Assembly (NCBI GenBank): GCA_963696405.1
Contig: CAVOJY010000005.1
Location: forward strand, 543,161 to 607,160
DNA: 64,000 nucleotides
DNA from: CAVOJY01 sp963696405
Lineage (GTDB): Bacteria > Chloroflexota > Limnocylindria > Limnocylindrales > CSP1-4
Reading direction: 5' to 3'
Positions 18,160 through 27,268 of this stretch are shown piece after piece; positions within the stretch are counted from its first letter, which is position 1, and each line of letters starts with the position of its first letter. The notes below the pieces were generated by a model that did no database searches, was not told the DNA's origin, and saw nothing but the letters and a program-made list of their open reading frames with translations. Position numbers and translations under genes: made by a program.

Positions 18160-18516
18160 CTACTTGTAGTGGATGTCGAAGGGCTTGTTGGTGATGAAGA
18201 GGACGGTGACATCCCCGTCCTCCGTGGCTCCATGTTCCATCGACTCGCCTTCCGGGAACCAGACGAACGAGCCCGGCGCGTGGGAGCCCTCATGGGTCTG
18301 CAGCGTTCCCTCCAGGACGTAGATCCCGTGGCCGCAATGGTGCGTGTGAAGTGGATTGGTGAAGCCCGCCGGATAGCGCACCAGGCGGACCTCCATCCCG
18401 GTTTCGGGGTCGGTGAAGAGGTCCTTGCGATAGACGTACTTCCCCGTCGGCTCATTGAGCCGCTCCTCCCAGGGAAGCTCATTCCCGTTCACGGCGCAGA
18501 CCTTGCCTGGATCCAT
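18160..18516 (-). CDS. Single-domain cupin protein
   Basis: 118 residues. Cupin motif 1 is seen as PLHTHHCGHGIYVLEG (metal-binding His residues and Glu) and motif 2 as APGSFVWFPEGESMEHGA. It is a beta-barrel of the size of stress- or sugar-related cupins. Substrate unknown. It lies 40 bp downstream of the flavoprotein gene on the same strand and may be co-transcribed. ATG 18516. Confidence 0.8.
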   Translation of the reverse strand: MDPGKVCAVNGNELPWEERLNEPTGKYVYRKDLFTDPETGMEVRLVRYPAGFTNPLHTHHCGHGIYVLEGTLQTHEGSHAPGSFVWFPEGESMEHGATEDGDVTVLFITNKPFDIHYK

Positions 18517-18556
18517 TCAGACGCTCCTCGGGGCCGGATTGCCGTTGCGGCCGGGC

Positions 18557-19702
18557 TCAGTCGGCCGCGACGCCGAACCAGCGGGCGTGCCGGCTGCTCC
18601 CGAACTCCGCCTTCTCGGCGGCCGTCTGGGGAGACGGCGAGGTGTAGGTCCCCGTCGGGTGGCCGGGGGCCGAGAAGAAGTCCACGTCGACGCGGGCGAC
18701 CTCGTGGCCACCGAACTCGACGTAGCACGAGCCGGTGCCGTCGTAGCCGGGGGGCTCGCTCTCCCCGCGGATCCGCGCGATCAGCTGGTCGGCCACCACG
18801 CGCGCCGCGCCCTCGGCGAACACTCCCGCCTTGGCCGTGCCCACGCTCGTGACATCGCCCACCGCGTAGACGCCCAGGAAGCGGGTGGCCAGGGTCCGGG
18901 GGTGAACGGGGATCCAGCCGCCTTTCGTCATGCCGGAACGCTCGACGACCGCCGGGGCCCGGTGGACGGGGATGCCCAGGAACAGGTCGAAGGGCAGGCG
19001 GCTGCCGTCGTCGAGCACGGCCTCGTGCGTGGCCGGGTCCAGCGCTGCGACCCTGCGGTCGCGCACGAACTCGATGCCCCGCTCGGCGAACTTCGCCAGG
19101 ATCGCCTCCGAGGTATCGGGCGACGGAGGGACCGGCCTGCCGAACGGGATCACCACCTGGATGCGGATGCCGTCGCGGACGCCGCGGTCGCGCAGGTACT
19201 CGTCGAGGAGGAACGCCGCCTCGCTTGGCGCAGGCGGGCACTTGAACAGGTCGCCGCACACGCCGACGATCGCCGTGCCCGCCCGGAAGGAGGGGAGCAC
19301 GTCGCGCAGGGCCTCGGCGCCCGCCACCGAGTAGAACTCATGGCCGGCCTCGACCAGTCCGGGCGTGGCCGCGAGGTCGTAGTCGGCGCCCAGCGCCACC
19401 ACCAGGACGTCCGCCTCGTAGGCGTCGAGGTCGGTCACGACGCGCCGGGCAGCGGGGTCGATCGAGGTGATGGTCTCCTGCCGGAATCGGACGTGGGGCG
19501 TCGCGAGGTCGCGGTAGGGCAGGCGGACGGCCTCGAGCGCCAGCTTGCCGAACATCACATCCAGCTTCGAGAAGCCGAACACGAAAGCGTCCGCGCGATC
19601 GACCAGGGTGACCTCGACCTGGTCGCCCAGCTCCTTCGAGAGGCGGGAGGAAAGCTCGAGGCCACCGAAGCCGGCACCGAGCACGAGTACGGACGTGGTC
19701 AT
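18557..19702 (-). CDS. FAD-dependent oxidoreductase of the sulfide:quinone reductase / flavocytochrome c type
   Basis: 381 residues from ATG 19702; upstream in-frame sequence lacks family similarity. An N-terminal FAD dinucleotide fold VLVLGAGFGGLELSSRL, a mid-protein GVCGDLFKCPPAPSEAAFLL with two Cys and the Pro-rich turn typical of SQR-like proteins, and VYAVGDVTSVGTAKAG binding FAD ribityl. It probably passes electrons from sulfide, a persulfide or another reductant to quinone at the membrane. The downstream cupin could be linked functionally (persulfide handling), which is speculative. Confidence 0.83.
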   Translation of the reverse strand: MTTSVLVLGAGFGGLELSSRLSKELGDQVEVTLVDRADAFVFGFSKLDVMFGKLALEAVRLPYRDLATPHVRFRQETITSIDPAARRVVTDLDAYEADVLVVALGADYDLAATPGLVEAGHEFYSVAGAEALRDVLPSFRAGTAIVGVCGDLFKCPPAPSEAAFLLDEYLRDRGVRDGIRIQVVIPFGRPVPPSPDTSEAILAKFAERGIEFVRDRRVAALDPATHEAVLDDGSRLPFDLFLGIPVHRAPAVVERSGMTKGGWIPVHPRTLATRFLGVYAVGDVTSVGTAKAGVFAEGAARVVADQLIARIRGESEPPGYDGTGSCYVEFGGHEVARVDVDFFSAPGHPTGTYTSPSPQTAAEKAEFGSSRHARWFGVAAD

Positions 19703-20112
19703 GGGCCCAAGGATAGGTGCGTCCGGCAAGCGACGCCGGCGGCCAAGGGTGAAGTCGCCCGCGACTGACTCGGGCCTGCACTGCCCAGCGACGGGGGCCC
19801 GACCAGGACACAAGCAAGCCCCCGTAGCCTTGGCCGGGACCGATCGGCAGGGCCACCGACAAGGCATCCGCGACCGTCGCCTGATGTCCCGGCCCGAGCG
19901 TGAGTCGGGAAGTCCAGGCAGGACCCTGGGGCCCCGAGGCTTGCACTGACCTTGGGAGGGGGCGGCCTACGCCACGGGGATTCGCATTGGACATGGTCCA
20001 GCGGTTGCGGGGGCCGGGCTTCCAGGTCCACGTCCATCCCGACACCTGCATCGCACCATTCCAAAGCCAACTGGCGAATGGAGGGTCCGCGCGAGTCATG
20101 AACCGCCAGGGG
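19703..20112. other. Intergenic stretch without a supported gene
   Basis: It must hold the promoter of the minus-strand flavoprotein gene. I see no clear -35/-10 pair, repeat or hairpin, and no reading frame with a ribosome-binding site. Confidence 0.4.
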
Positions 20113-21402
20113 TCAGTCCGGCTCGTCGCGGCCCGGAAGAAGGGCCTCGTTGCGCTCGTCGATCCAGCGCTGCACCGCGGACTGGTCCGTCAGGTCGATC
20201 CCCGACGCGCGGAGGTCCCGCGCGAGCTGCTTCGCCGGTCCTGCCCGCTCATCGTCGGCCATCCCCTCGACGAAGTCCGGTGCGAAGCGGTCGATGGCCT
20301 CGAAGGTCTCCGCGATGACGTCCTCGGAGAGCCCCTTCCGGCGGGCCGAGAAGCGCACGAACCGGCGCAGGACCTCCGGCAGCGCCTTGATCTCCCCCGG
20401 CTCGAGAATCGCCTTCCGCGGCAGCCAATCGCTGAGCAGGATCTCGACCGCGATCGGGCTCCACCGGAGTGGGTCGCCGGCGCCGTAGTCGCAGGCGAAG
20501 TCGACAAACCAGCGGGCGAGGTCGGCCGCCGGTATGCCCCCGACCCGCTTCAGCCCGGTCGCCTCGGCGGAGACCGCGAACGCCGCGACCAGCTCCTCGC
20601 GCACCACGTCAGGGGTTTCCGGTGGCTCGATCGTCCGCGGCGTCGGCAGGAGCCGGAGGCGCGCGCGCAGGAGGGGCATCAGCTCCTCGGCCTCCTCGTT
20701 CACCGGCGGGTCCACGTACAGGTCGAACATCTCTATGCCGCGCCCGAGGACGTCGGCCAGCGCCTGCTCGGAGAGTGGTCGGATCGGTAGCCCGGACACC
20801 TCCGACCAGCGCAGGCGCACCGCGTCGGGGTCGCCGCTGACGAAGGCAGCCCGGATGAGTCCCTGGAAGTTGGCGTCGATGATCAGGTTGAAGGCATGCG
20901 CCGGCCGGTGGTCGTAGGCGAACGCAGCCAGCACGTTGGACTGGTCATCCAGCTCGTCCGTCGAGATCCAGGCATGGACGAGGGTCGGGCGTCCGACGGA
21001 GCGGCTCCACACTGGCTCCGGGGTTGCGGCCTTGCGCAGGCGCGCGACCGCCTCGCGGGCAGCGGCGTCGATCGGCGGCAGCGCGAGCGCGGACATCGCC
21101 AGCAGCACCGCCAGGGCATCGGGGTCGGGCCGGCCGGCCAGGCGTCGCATGACGGCCCTCCCGAGGATCTCGAGCGGCTCCGCGTCCTGCAGCGCGTCGG
21201 GGTGCCACATCGCGAGGATGCCGCTGGCGAGCAGCTCGGCCTCCAGCGGGTCGGCGACGGCGGCGAGCCCGGCGGCGTCCCGCCGGATGCTCGATACGAT
21301 CGCCGTGACCGCGGCGTCGAGGACGGCTTCAGGCGTCTCCGGCCTCCGCGAGCGTCGGGCGCGCGGACCACCGCCTGTGGATCGTTGGGTGCGGCGGCTC
21401 AC
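20113..21402 (-). CDS. Conserved-looking hypothetical protein
   Basis: 429 residues from GTG 21402 (VSRRTQRS). A charged, soluble, largely helical protein with no signal peptide or membrane helix. The C-terminal half contains ADLARWFVDFACDYGAGDPLRW, LSDWLPRKAILEPGEI and ETFEAIDRFAPDFVEGM, which looks like a helical domain with ordered codon bias, so I regard the gene as real. No family recognised. It is alone between divergent neighbours. Confidence 0.65.
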   Translation of the reverse strand: MSRRTQRSTGGGPRARRSRRPETPEAVLDAAVTAIVSSIRRDAAGLAAVADPLEAELLASGILAMWHPDALQDAEPLEILGRAVMRRLAGRPDPDALAVLLAMSALALPPIDAAAREAVARLRKAATPEPVWSRSVGRPTLVHAWISTDELDDQSNVLAAFAYDHRPAHAFNLIIDANFQGLIRAAFVSGDPDAVRLRWSEVSGLPIRPLSEQALADVLGRGIEMFDLYVDPPVNEEAEELMPLLRARLRLLPTPRTIEPPETPDVVREELVAAFAVSAEATGLKRVGGIPAADLARWFVDFACDYGAGDPLRWSPIAVEILLSDWLPRKAILEPGEIKALPEVLRRFVRFSARRKGLSEDVIAETFEAIDRFAPDFVEGMADDERAGPAKQLARDLRASGIDLTDQSAVQRWIDERNEALLPGRDEPD

Positions 21403-21433
21403 GCCGGCATTGTGACGGGTGGCGCGGTCGCGT

Positions 21434-21581
21434 GCGACAGTTGCGTGCGACAGTTGCGTGCGATGCGAGGGCTTCCCGGCTCGGCCTTGCGCAGGCGGAT
21501 CGCGTCGATAGGCGTCACATCGCCGCGGCATCCCCCGCGGCACGAGCGGCCCGGTAGTCCTCGGCGGCACGAGCGGCCCGG
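21434..21581. repeat. Two short direct-repeat pairs upstream of the hypothetical gene
   Basis: GCGACAGTTGCGT is repeated in tandem (21434-21459), and CGGCACGAGCGGCCCGG occurs twice, 27 bp apart in phase (21538-21554 and 21565-21581). They lie in the 450-bp gap between two divergent genes. Significance unknown. Confidence 0.6.
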
Positions 21582-21853
21582 ACCGGCCGCAGGGAGGCGG
21601 CGCGGATGGCAGCTCGAGGCCCGTGTCCTCGGCCAGGTACCGCTGGACCGCTCCTCGCCCCAATAGGCGCACCATCCGCCGTGGACGGGAGGGGACGACG
21701 GGGCGTTGACCCGCCGGACGGACGGGTGTTCACTAGCAGAAGCGGGCGGACCCCTCCATGTGCCGTTGCAGCCTTTGGGCCGCCCCGTCGGGTCCGGCCG
21801 GTCCGCCCGTCGACGCGGAGCTTCCCGGGCCCCGAGGGAACGGGGGTGCTGCC

Positions 21854-23974
21854 GTGACGACGAGATCCGGCCCCGCCGGCGCACGAGGGATCGTCCTCCT
21901 CTCGCTCACCCTTGTCCTCGCCGTGGGCGCGGCCGCGTGCGGCGGTGCCGCGGGTCCCGGCTTGCCGGGCGCGACAAGCGATCCCCAGAGCCCAGGCGCG
22001 ACGAGCAGCGCCGCCCCGGACACCAGCCCCGGCACGAGCCTCGCCGGCACGGGCCCCGGCTCCCCGGCCCCGAGCCCCGGCGCCTCGGGCCCGGCCCCGT
22101 CGGACGCGGACCCCTTCGGCGGCCAGGACGACGCGGGCGACGTCGTCATCCCGGACGTCGGCCCCCTCCCCGACCCGGACGAGGGCGGCGTGCCGCCGTA
22201 CGAGCGGACGACCCCGGCGACCGGGTCGCTCGCGACGGGGCCCACGACCGAGTTCGGCACCGCGACGATCGGGGCCGCCGGCGGGACGATCATCGCCGAG
22301 GGCCTCCGGATCGAGGTCCCCGCGGGCGCGCTCACCTCCGACACGACGTTCGAGATCACCTCCGCCCCGGTCACCGTCACGGGCTTCGGCGGCATCGTCT
22401 CGCCTGTCACCCTCCTCTACGACATCGAGGTCGGCGGGGCCGACCTCGCGACCCCGGTGACGGTCACCCTTCCCGCGTCGGTCCCGGCCGGGCAGACCGC
22501 GATGGCGTTCAGCTACGACGCGGACGCGGGCACTCTCACCCCCCTCATCCCGCTGGGGTCGGATGCGACCTCGATCACCGCCGGTGCGACCCACTTCTCG
22601 TCGCTCCTGGGTGCGGCCGTCGATGCCGCGAAGATCCCGCCAATCGTCGATTCGGGCTTCCGCCCGGGGGTCGACGACTGGCAGTTTGCGAACCACGGCT
22701 CCTACGCCGCGCCCGGCGGCCACTGCGAAGGCCAGAGCGTCGGCGAGATCTGGTACTACGTCATCCAGCGTCTCGGCGCGGGGGCGAACCCGCTCCACGG
22801 GACCTACGATAACAACGGCGCGCCGGACAAGACCCCGGCGCTCTGGCAGGACGACTCGGACGGCTACCGCTTCGCATCGGCGGTCCAGCGATCCGAGATT
22901 GCCGATGCGGTCACCTACTCGTCGATGCGGAACGCGATGTGGAACGCCGCGGACGGTCGTCCCATCTACGAGGCGTTCCGCGTGGCGGTCGCCATGAGAG
23001 GGGAGCCGCAACTGATCCACATCTTCACCGGACCCGACGACCGCGGCCACGCGATGGTCGTCTACCGCGTGACTCCCGACTGGCTCCTCGTCGCCGACCC
23101 GAACTACCCGGGGATCGGCCGGCGCATCCGCTACGACTCCGACACGGGGAGGTTCGGCCCGTTCGTCTCGGGCAACAGCGCGGCCGACATCGCGGCCGGC
23201 AACAGCAGGACGTATACCCGCTTCGGGTACGTGCCGTGGGAGTCAGCGACCTCGAAGGCCACCCTCTCGTCGCTCTGGGGTGACTTCGAGGGGGGCTGGG
23301 CCGGCGACAACGTCTTCCCGACCTACAGCCTCTTCGTCACGACCGAGAAGGACGCCGCGGGGAAGGACGTATGGGTGCCGCTGACCGACGGGTTCGCGCT
23401 GCCCGCATCGACCGAGACGGTGACGATCCAGGTTTCGAAGCTCGCCGGCGGCGCCGCCTCGACGATGCGGGTCTATGCCGGCACCTCGACCGTGCCCCTC
23501 GGCGGATGGGGGTGGAAGCAGATCCTCCCGCTCGAGCCGGGCGCGAACCTCTTCGGCATCGAGATCTGGGGCAGGACGGCCGACAAGTGGAAGTACGTCG
23601 ACTTCGTCCGCCTCACGATCGAGCGCGGCGAGGCACCCACGCCTACCCCAGAGGCGAACGAGCGGCTGACCCTCACCATCACCGCGGAGGTCCCGACCGA
23701 CACCGAGGGGATCGGCACGTGCCCGGCGGAGGTGTACCTCGTCTTTTCCCGGCGCGGCGGCGACCCGTCGACCTTCCAGGGGCGGGCGAGTCTCTCGGCC
23801 ATCTGCACGAACCGTGAGTTCCAGGCGATCGACACGAACGGCGGCACGTTCGACGGGTCCACCTTCACGCTCCCGGACGGGCAGTGGACCTACACGGGCA
23901 CCCTCAGCGGGAACACGGTCGTCATCACCGGCGGCCCGCCCGGCTCGGGGACCCTCGAGTTCACGCTGCCGTAG
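21854..23974 (+). CDS. Lipoprotein with ZU5-like domain and putative papain-fold peptidase domain
   Basis: 706 residues from GTG 21854. The signal peptide ends in a lipobox (VGAAAC), then a ~100-residue Gly/Pro/Ser spacer. Residues ~130-230 look like a ZU5/GAIN-style beta domain (GGTIIAEGLRIEVPAGAL). Residues ~270-460 hold a candidate Cys/His/Asp triad: GGHCEGQSVGEIWYY, DRGHAMVVYRV and LLVADPNYPG, as in C39-like peptidases. The rest is beta-rich. It is surface-anchored; a protease or amidase role is inferred. A secreted cell-wall or adhesin-processing enzyme is possible. Confidence 0.65.
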   Translation: MTTRSGPAGARGIVLLSLTLVLAVGAAACGGAAGPGLPGATSDPQSPGATSSAAPDTSPGTSLAGTGPGSPAPSPGASGPAPSDADPFGGQDDAGDVVIPDVGPLPDPDEGGVPPYERTTPATGSLATGPTTEFGTATIGAAGGTIIAEGLRIEVPAGALTSDTTFEITSAPVTVTGFGGIVSPVTLLYDIEVGGADLATPVTVTLPASVPAGQTAMAFSYDADAGTLTPLIPLGSDATSITAGATHFSSLLGAAVDAAKIPPIVDSGFRPGVDDWQFANHGSYAAPGGHCEGQSVGEIWYYVIQRLGAGANPLHGTYDNNGAPDKTPALWQDDSDGYRFASAVQRSEIADAVTYSSMRNAMWNAADGRPIYEAFRVAVAMRGEPQLIHIFTGPDDRGHAMVVYRVTPDWLLVADPNYPGIGRRIRYDSDTGRFGPFVSGNSAADIAAGNSRTYTRFGYVPWESATSKATLSSLWGDFEGGWAGDNVFPTYSLFVTTEKDAAGKDVWVPLTDGFALPASTETVTIQVSKLAGGAASTMRVYAGTSTVPLGGWGWKQILPLEPGANLFGIEIWGRTADKWKYVDFVRLTIERGEAPTPTPEANERLTLTITAEVPTDTEGIGTCPAEVYLVFSRRGGDPSTFQGRASLSAICTNREFQAIDTNGGTFDGSTFTLPDGQWTYTGTLSGNTVVITGGPPGSGTLEFTLP

Positions 23975-24044
23975 GCCGGAGCGCGTGCACCAGACGCCGG
24001 GCCCAGGAATCGGCAACCGGCTCAAGGCCAAGGGAGGGACGAAG

Positions 24045-24269
24045 GTGGACAGGGACCTCGTCGAGCAGGTACTGGACGCCGCGGCCAGGGTGGTCGCCGG
24101 CGGGGCGATCTCCGCGAACGGGCACGGCAACGTCAGCCTGCGCGTTCCGGGCGCGGAGGAGATGTACTACACGTCGGCGCCCTCGCTGAGGCCGGCGGCT
24201 TCCCTACCACCGCCAGAAGCTGGTCCTGGTCTACTCGGCGATGCGCCACTTCGCCGCGGAACTCGCTGA
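24045..24269 (+). pseudogene. 5' fragment of a class II aldolase/adducin-family gene
   Basis: GTG 24045 follows GGGAGGG and starts DRDLVEQVLDAAARVVAGG, then SANGHGNVSLRVPGAEEMYYTS, the opening of class II aldolases (the GNVS loop binds the substrate phosphate). The match stops at about 24185. The frame then runs 28 unrelated residues through the start of a photolyase-related gene. The metal-binding His cluster of the aldolase is missing. Confidence 0.65.
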
Positions 24270-24942
24270 AGCCGGGTTCACCGTCCGCGAGCGCCGCGTC
24301 GACCGCTTCGAGGATGGCCTGGCGGTTCACCTCGCGGAGTTCCCTGGCGCCGTCCTCGAAGTCATGGAACCGGCCGAACACGGCGTGGGGTCGTGGCTGG
24401 CAGCCACGGTGGAACAACTCGGCGGCGTGCTCGTTCGCCGTCCGAACGCCCTGTGGCTCTCGGAGGACGAGCAATTCGACCGCTGGGCCGCCGGCCACGC
24501 CCACCACATCCAGCGCCTGATGGTGCTGGGCAACCGGGCCCTCCTCGCGGGCGACGAACCGCAGCAGGTGAACGACTGGTTCCTCGAGCTGTTCATCGAC
24601 GCCTTCGACTGGGTGGTGTCACCCAACGTCCTGGGCATGAGCCAGTACGCGGACCCCGGCTTCACCTCCAAGCCGTACGTGTCGGGTGGCGCCTACATCG
24701 ACCGCATAGGAGACCACTGCGGCCGCTGCTCCTACCGACCGCGGGAGAGCACCGGGCCGGATGCCTGCCCGTTCACCACCCTCTGCTGGTCGTTCGTGGA
24801 TCGCCATGCCGATCTCCTCGGCGGCAACCCGCGCACGGCCCTGGCCCCGCGGGCATGGCTTCGCAGGAGCGACCTCGAACGAGCCGCGATCCGGGACCGG
24901 GCAGACGAGGTCAGGCGCCTCGCCTGCGACGGCGGCCTCTGA
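24190..24942 (+). pseudogene. N-terminally truncated FeS-type (6-4) photolyase/cryptochrome (FeS-BCP family)
   Basis: The frame opens right after a TGA and reads RRLPYHRQKLVLVYSAMRHFA, then QQVNDWFLELFIDAFDWV, GMSQYADPGF, SKPYVSGGAYIDR and HCGRCSYRPRESTGPDACPF with the 4Fe-4S cysteines of the prokaryotic FeS-BCP/PhrB family. The first ~60 residues, part of the antenna-binding domain, are absent and no start codon precedes the conserved block. The FAD-binding C-terminal domain appears complete, so a restart at ATG 24241 could give a partial protein. It lies about 1.3 kb upstream of the heliorhodopsin gene. Confidence 0.8.
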
Positions 24943-25037
24943 ACCGCCCTGCTGCGCGCCCGGGCGAGAGTCGCGTCAGGTCCCCTGCTCGGGCCGCGCC
25001 GGGGTGCAGGCCGCCAGGGAGGGGCAACGGAGCGGAA

Positions 25038-25226
25038 TCAGACGCCGTGCTCGGCCTTGTGCTCGGCGTCGTGCCGCCGGTCGAGATCGCGGCGCTCGGC
25101 CTGCTGGCGCTCGCCGACCTCGTGGAGCTCGGCCATGTGCCGGTCGTGGATCTCCTGGAGTTCGCGGAGATGCCGCTGCGCGAGCTCCGCATGCTCGGAG
25201 ACGTGTCGGCTGCTCAGGTCGGACAT
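25038..25226 (-). CDS. Small His- and Glu-rich coiled-coil protein
   Basis: 62 residues, ATG 25226 preceded by GGGGAGGT with good spacing. Almost every residue is charged or polar in a heptad-like pattern (AQRHLRELQEIHDRHMAELHEVG), with eleven His. It predicts one long helix. Possible metal-binding or small stress protein; no family recognised. Confidence 0.55.
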   Translation of the reverse strand: MSDLSSRHVSEHAELAQRHLRELQEIHDRHMAELHEVGERQQAERRDLDRRHDAEHKAEHGV

Positions 25227-25340
25227 GGGGTTGACCTCCCCTGCTCAGGTTGTGGGTCGTGGAACCGTCGGCACCGGCGGCTTCCCTCCGGGGCGGCGCA
25301 CGCCATGGTACTGGATTGACTTCCTCGGGCGGCTATCCGC

Positions 25341-25958
25341 TCAGGCCGCCGCCCGCAGGGAGCCGCCCGATCTAACCGCCCGCTCGAAGTCGAGCAGCAG
25401 CCGCCGCAGCTCCTCCAGGGTTCTCTCGTCCGCCAGACGGCCGCTCGCGTCGATGAGGTCTCCCGCGCGCGGAACACCCAGACTCCTCTCGAAGGGCGCC
25501 GCTCCGATGTGGGCGAGGACGTCCGTAGCGTGCTGGATCGCGTGGCTGGCGGCGGAACGGCCGGCGCTCGCGCCCAGCAGGAGCACCGGCTTGCCGGCCA
25601 GCGCAGAAGCCCGGGGCGGCCGCGAGGCCCAGTCCAGGGCGTTCTTCAGGACGGCCGGGAGCGAGCGGTTGTACTCGGGAGTGACGATGAGAAGCGCGTC
25701 GGCCTGCGCGATGGCCGTCTTGAGGCGACGAACCGGTACCGGGTCGCCCCGAGCCTCCAGGTCAGCGTCGAAGAACGGCAGGTCGCCCATCTCGATCGGC
25801 TCGATGGCGACACTGGCCGGCGCAGACTCGCGGGCGGCCTGCAGGAGAGCCCGGTTGTAGGAGCCCTGCCTGGAGCTGCCCACCATGGCCACGACGCGGA
25901 TCGTGCCGTCCGTGGCCGTCCGGTCGTGTTCTCGACGCGTTCCCGGTTCGCTGATCAT
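25341..25958 (-). CDS. NADPH-dependent FMN reductase (ChrR/azobenzene-reductase type)
   Basis: 205 residues. Flavodoxin-like fold with the phosphate loop GSSRQGSYNRALLQ (~28-41) and the family hallmark TPEYNRSLPAVLKNALDW (~94-111). It reduces FMN, quinones, chromate or azo compounds with NADPH. It is divergent from the heliorhodopsin gene and separated from it by about 300 bp. ATG 25958; alternative starts inside the first 20 residues cannot be excluded. Confidence 0.85.
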   Translation of the reverse strand: MISEPGTRREHDRTATDGTIRVVAMVGSSRQGSYNRALLQAARESAPASVAIEPIEMGDLPFFDADLEARGDPVPVRRLKTAIAQADALLIVTPEYNRSLPAVLKNALDWASRPPRASALAGKPVLLLGASAGRSAASHAIQHATDVLAHIGAAPFERSLGVPRAGDLIDASGRLADERTLEELRRLLLDFERAVRSGGSLRAAA

Positions 25959-26038
25959 CCGGCGCTGGTCCTCCTGGCTGAACGGTCAACACCGTGCTCC
26001 TACCCTGTGTTCGCCGCAGGGGCCTGCACGGATGGCGA

Positions 26039-26160
26039 TCACCGAAGGAACAGCCGGGCGCCCGGGATGCCCCAGGCGCGGTTTCGGAAGGAATGCCTGT
26101 CCTCCGCCTCGACCGTTACCACGAGGTCGGAGGCGTCCCGGGGCGCACCCAGCGACAGAA
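26039..26160 (-). pseudogene. Degraded partial copy of the alpha/beta hydrolase gene at 15942-16781
   Basis: Minus-strand translation LSLGAPRDASDLVVTVEAEDRHSFRNR corresponds to LMSLGAPKDPSDLVITVEAEDKHAFRDR of the intact gene. It then jumps to GIPGARLFLR, corresponding to EGIPDARLVLF, and stops. About 80 bp in between (the segment with the catalytic Asp) are deleted and no upstream part remains. It is clearly related at both protein and DNA level. Confidence 0.75.
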
Positions 26161-26266
26161 GAAAGTGCACCTGGCCCGCGGAGAACCATGCCCCGAATCG
26201 GGGTGCCGTGGGCTAGCATCGTGGGAACACGCGCGCAGATCGAACACACAGGAGGATGTGGCAGCC

Positions 26267-27109
26267 ATGGCGACCGCCGTCGAGAGCGCCATCGCAACAA
26301 CCCCGGTCAAGGCCATCGGCCCGGAGCACTCCCGCTCCCTGAGCCGCTGGAACCGTTTCCTCGTCTTTGCCCACGGGGCCCAGTTCGTCGTGATGATCGT
26401 GATCTCTGGGACCGCGGTTCTCTTCGCGCCGGTCGTGCCGACGATCCGGCCGGTCATCGAGAACGGTGAGTTCACCGGGATCGAGCCCTCGAGCGTCGTG
26501 TTGATGTCGTTTCCCCTGGCCTGGCTGGTCGCCAGCTTCTTCCTGATGAGCGCCATCGCCCACGCCTGCGCCGGCTGGTTCCTGCGCGGCCGCTACGAGG
26601 CGTTCCTCGCCCGGGGGATGAACCCGCTGCGGTGGGTGGAGTACTCCTTCTCGTCAACGGTGATGATCGTCGCCATTGCCTACATCAGCTTCATCACGGA
26701 CTTCCCGGCACTCGTCGCGATCGCCGGCTGCAACGTGGCGATGATCCTCTTCGGCTGGAGCATGGAAGCGGCCAACGAGGGTCGCGAGCGGGTCGACTGG
26801 AAGCACTTCATCTTCGGGTGCATCGCCGGCATCGTGCCGTGGATCGCGATCACCTCGATCCTGTGGGCCTACTCCGCCCAGGAGGGCCTGCCGCCCGGCT
26901 CCGGGATCCCGGGCTTCGTGTACGCCATCATCGTCAGCCTCTTCGTCGCCTTCAACTTGTTCGCCATCGTCATGGTCCTGCAGTACCGCAAGATCGGGCG
27001 CTGGCGCGACTACCTCGTCGGTGAGAAGACCTACATGGTGCTGAGCCTGGTCGCGAAGTCGCTGCTCGCCTGGCAGGTCTGGTCCGGCACGCTCCGCCCC
27101 ATGAACTGA
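26267..27109 (+). CDS. Heliorhodopsin
   Basis: 280 residues, seven membrane helices. Family landmarks: NPLRWVEYSFSSTVM in helix 3 with the counterion Glu125, a GCNVAMILFGWSMEAANE segment, FIFGCIAGIVPWIAI, FVYAIIVSLFVAFNLFAIVM, GRWRDYLVGEKTYMVLSLVAKSLLAWQV with the retinal Schiff-base Lys264. Heliorhodopsins have inverted topology (N-terminus inside) and a long photocycle, and show no ion pumping; a light-sensory or signalling role is presumed. ATG 26267 follows GGAGG (26251-26255) at 11 bp; GTG 26258 is an alternative. A TAGCAT -10-like box is at 26214. No retinal-synthesis gene is present here. Confidence 0.92.
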   Translation: MATAVESAIATTPVKAIGPEHSRSLSRWNRFLVFAHGAQFVVMIVISGTAVLFAPVVPTIRPVIENGEFTGIEPSSVVLMSFPLAWLVASFFLMSAIAHACAGWFLRGRYEAFLARGMNPLRWVEYSFSSTVMIVAIAYISFITDFPALVAIAGCNVAMILFGWSMEAANEGRERVDWKHFIFGCIAGIVPWIAITSILWAYSAQEGLPPGSGIPGFVYAIIVSLFVAFNLFAIVMVLQYRKIGRWRDYLVGEKTYMVLSLVAKSLLAWQVWSGTLRPMN

Positions 27110-27268
27110 TCGGGCGCGTCCGGGTCGCCAACGGGAGAAGCCCGTCCTCCCCGGGCTGCGCCCACGGCTTGAACGCGAGCAGCCGGTGGCAGTCGCGGTC
27201 TGGGCGGTCTTCGCATCGCACCTGGTGGTCGGGTACCTCTGTCCGGAGGCTGCCCCCCGCGCTACGCG

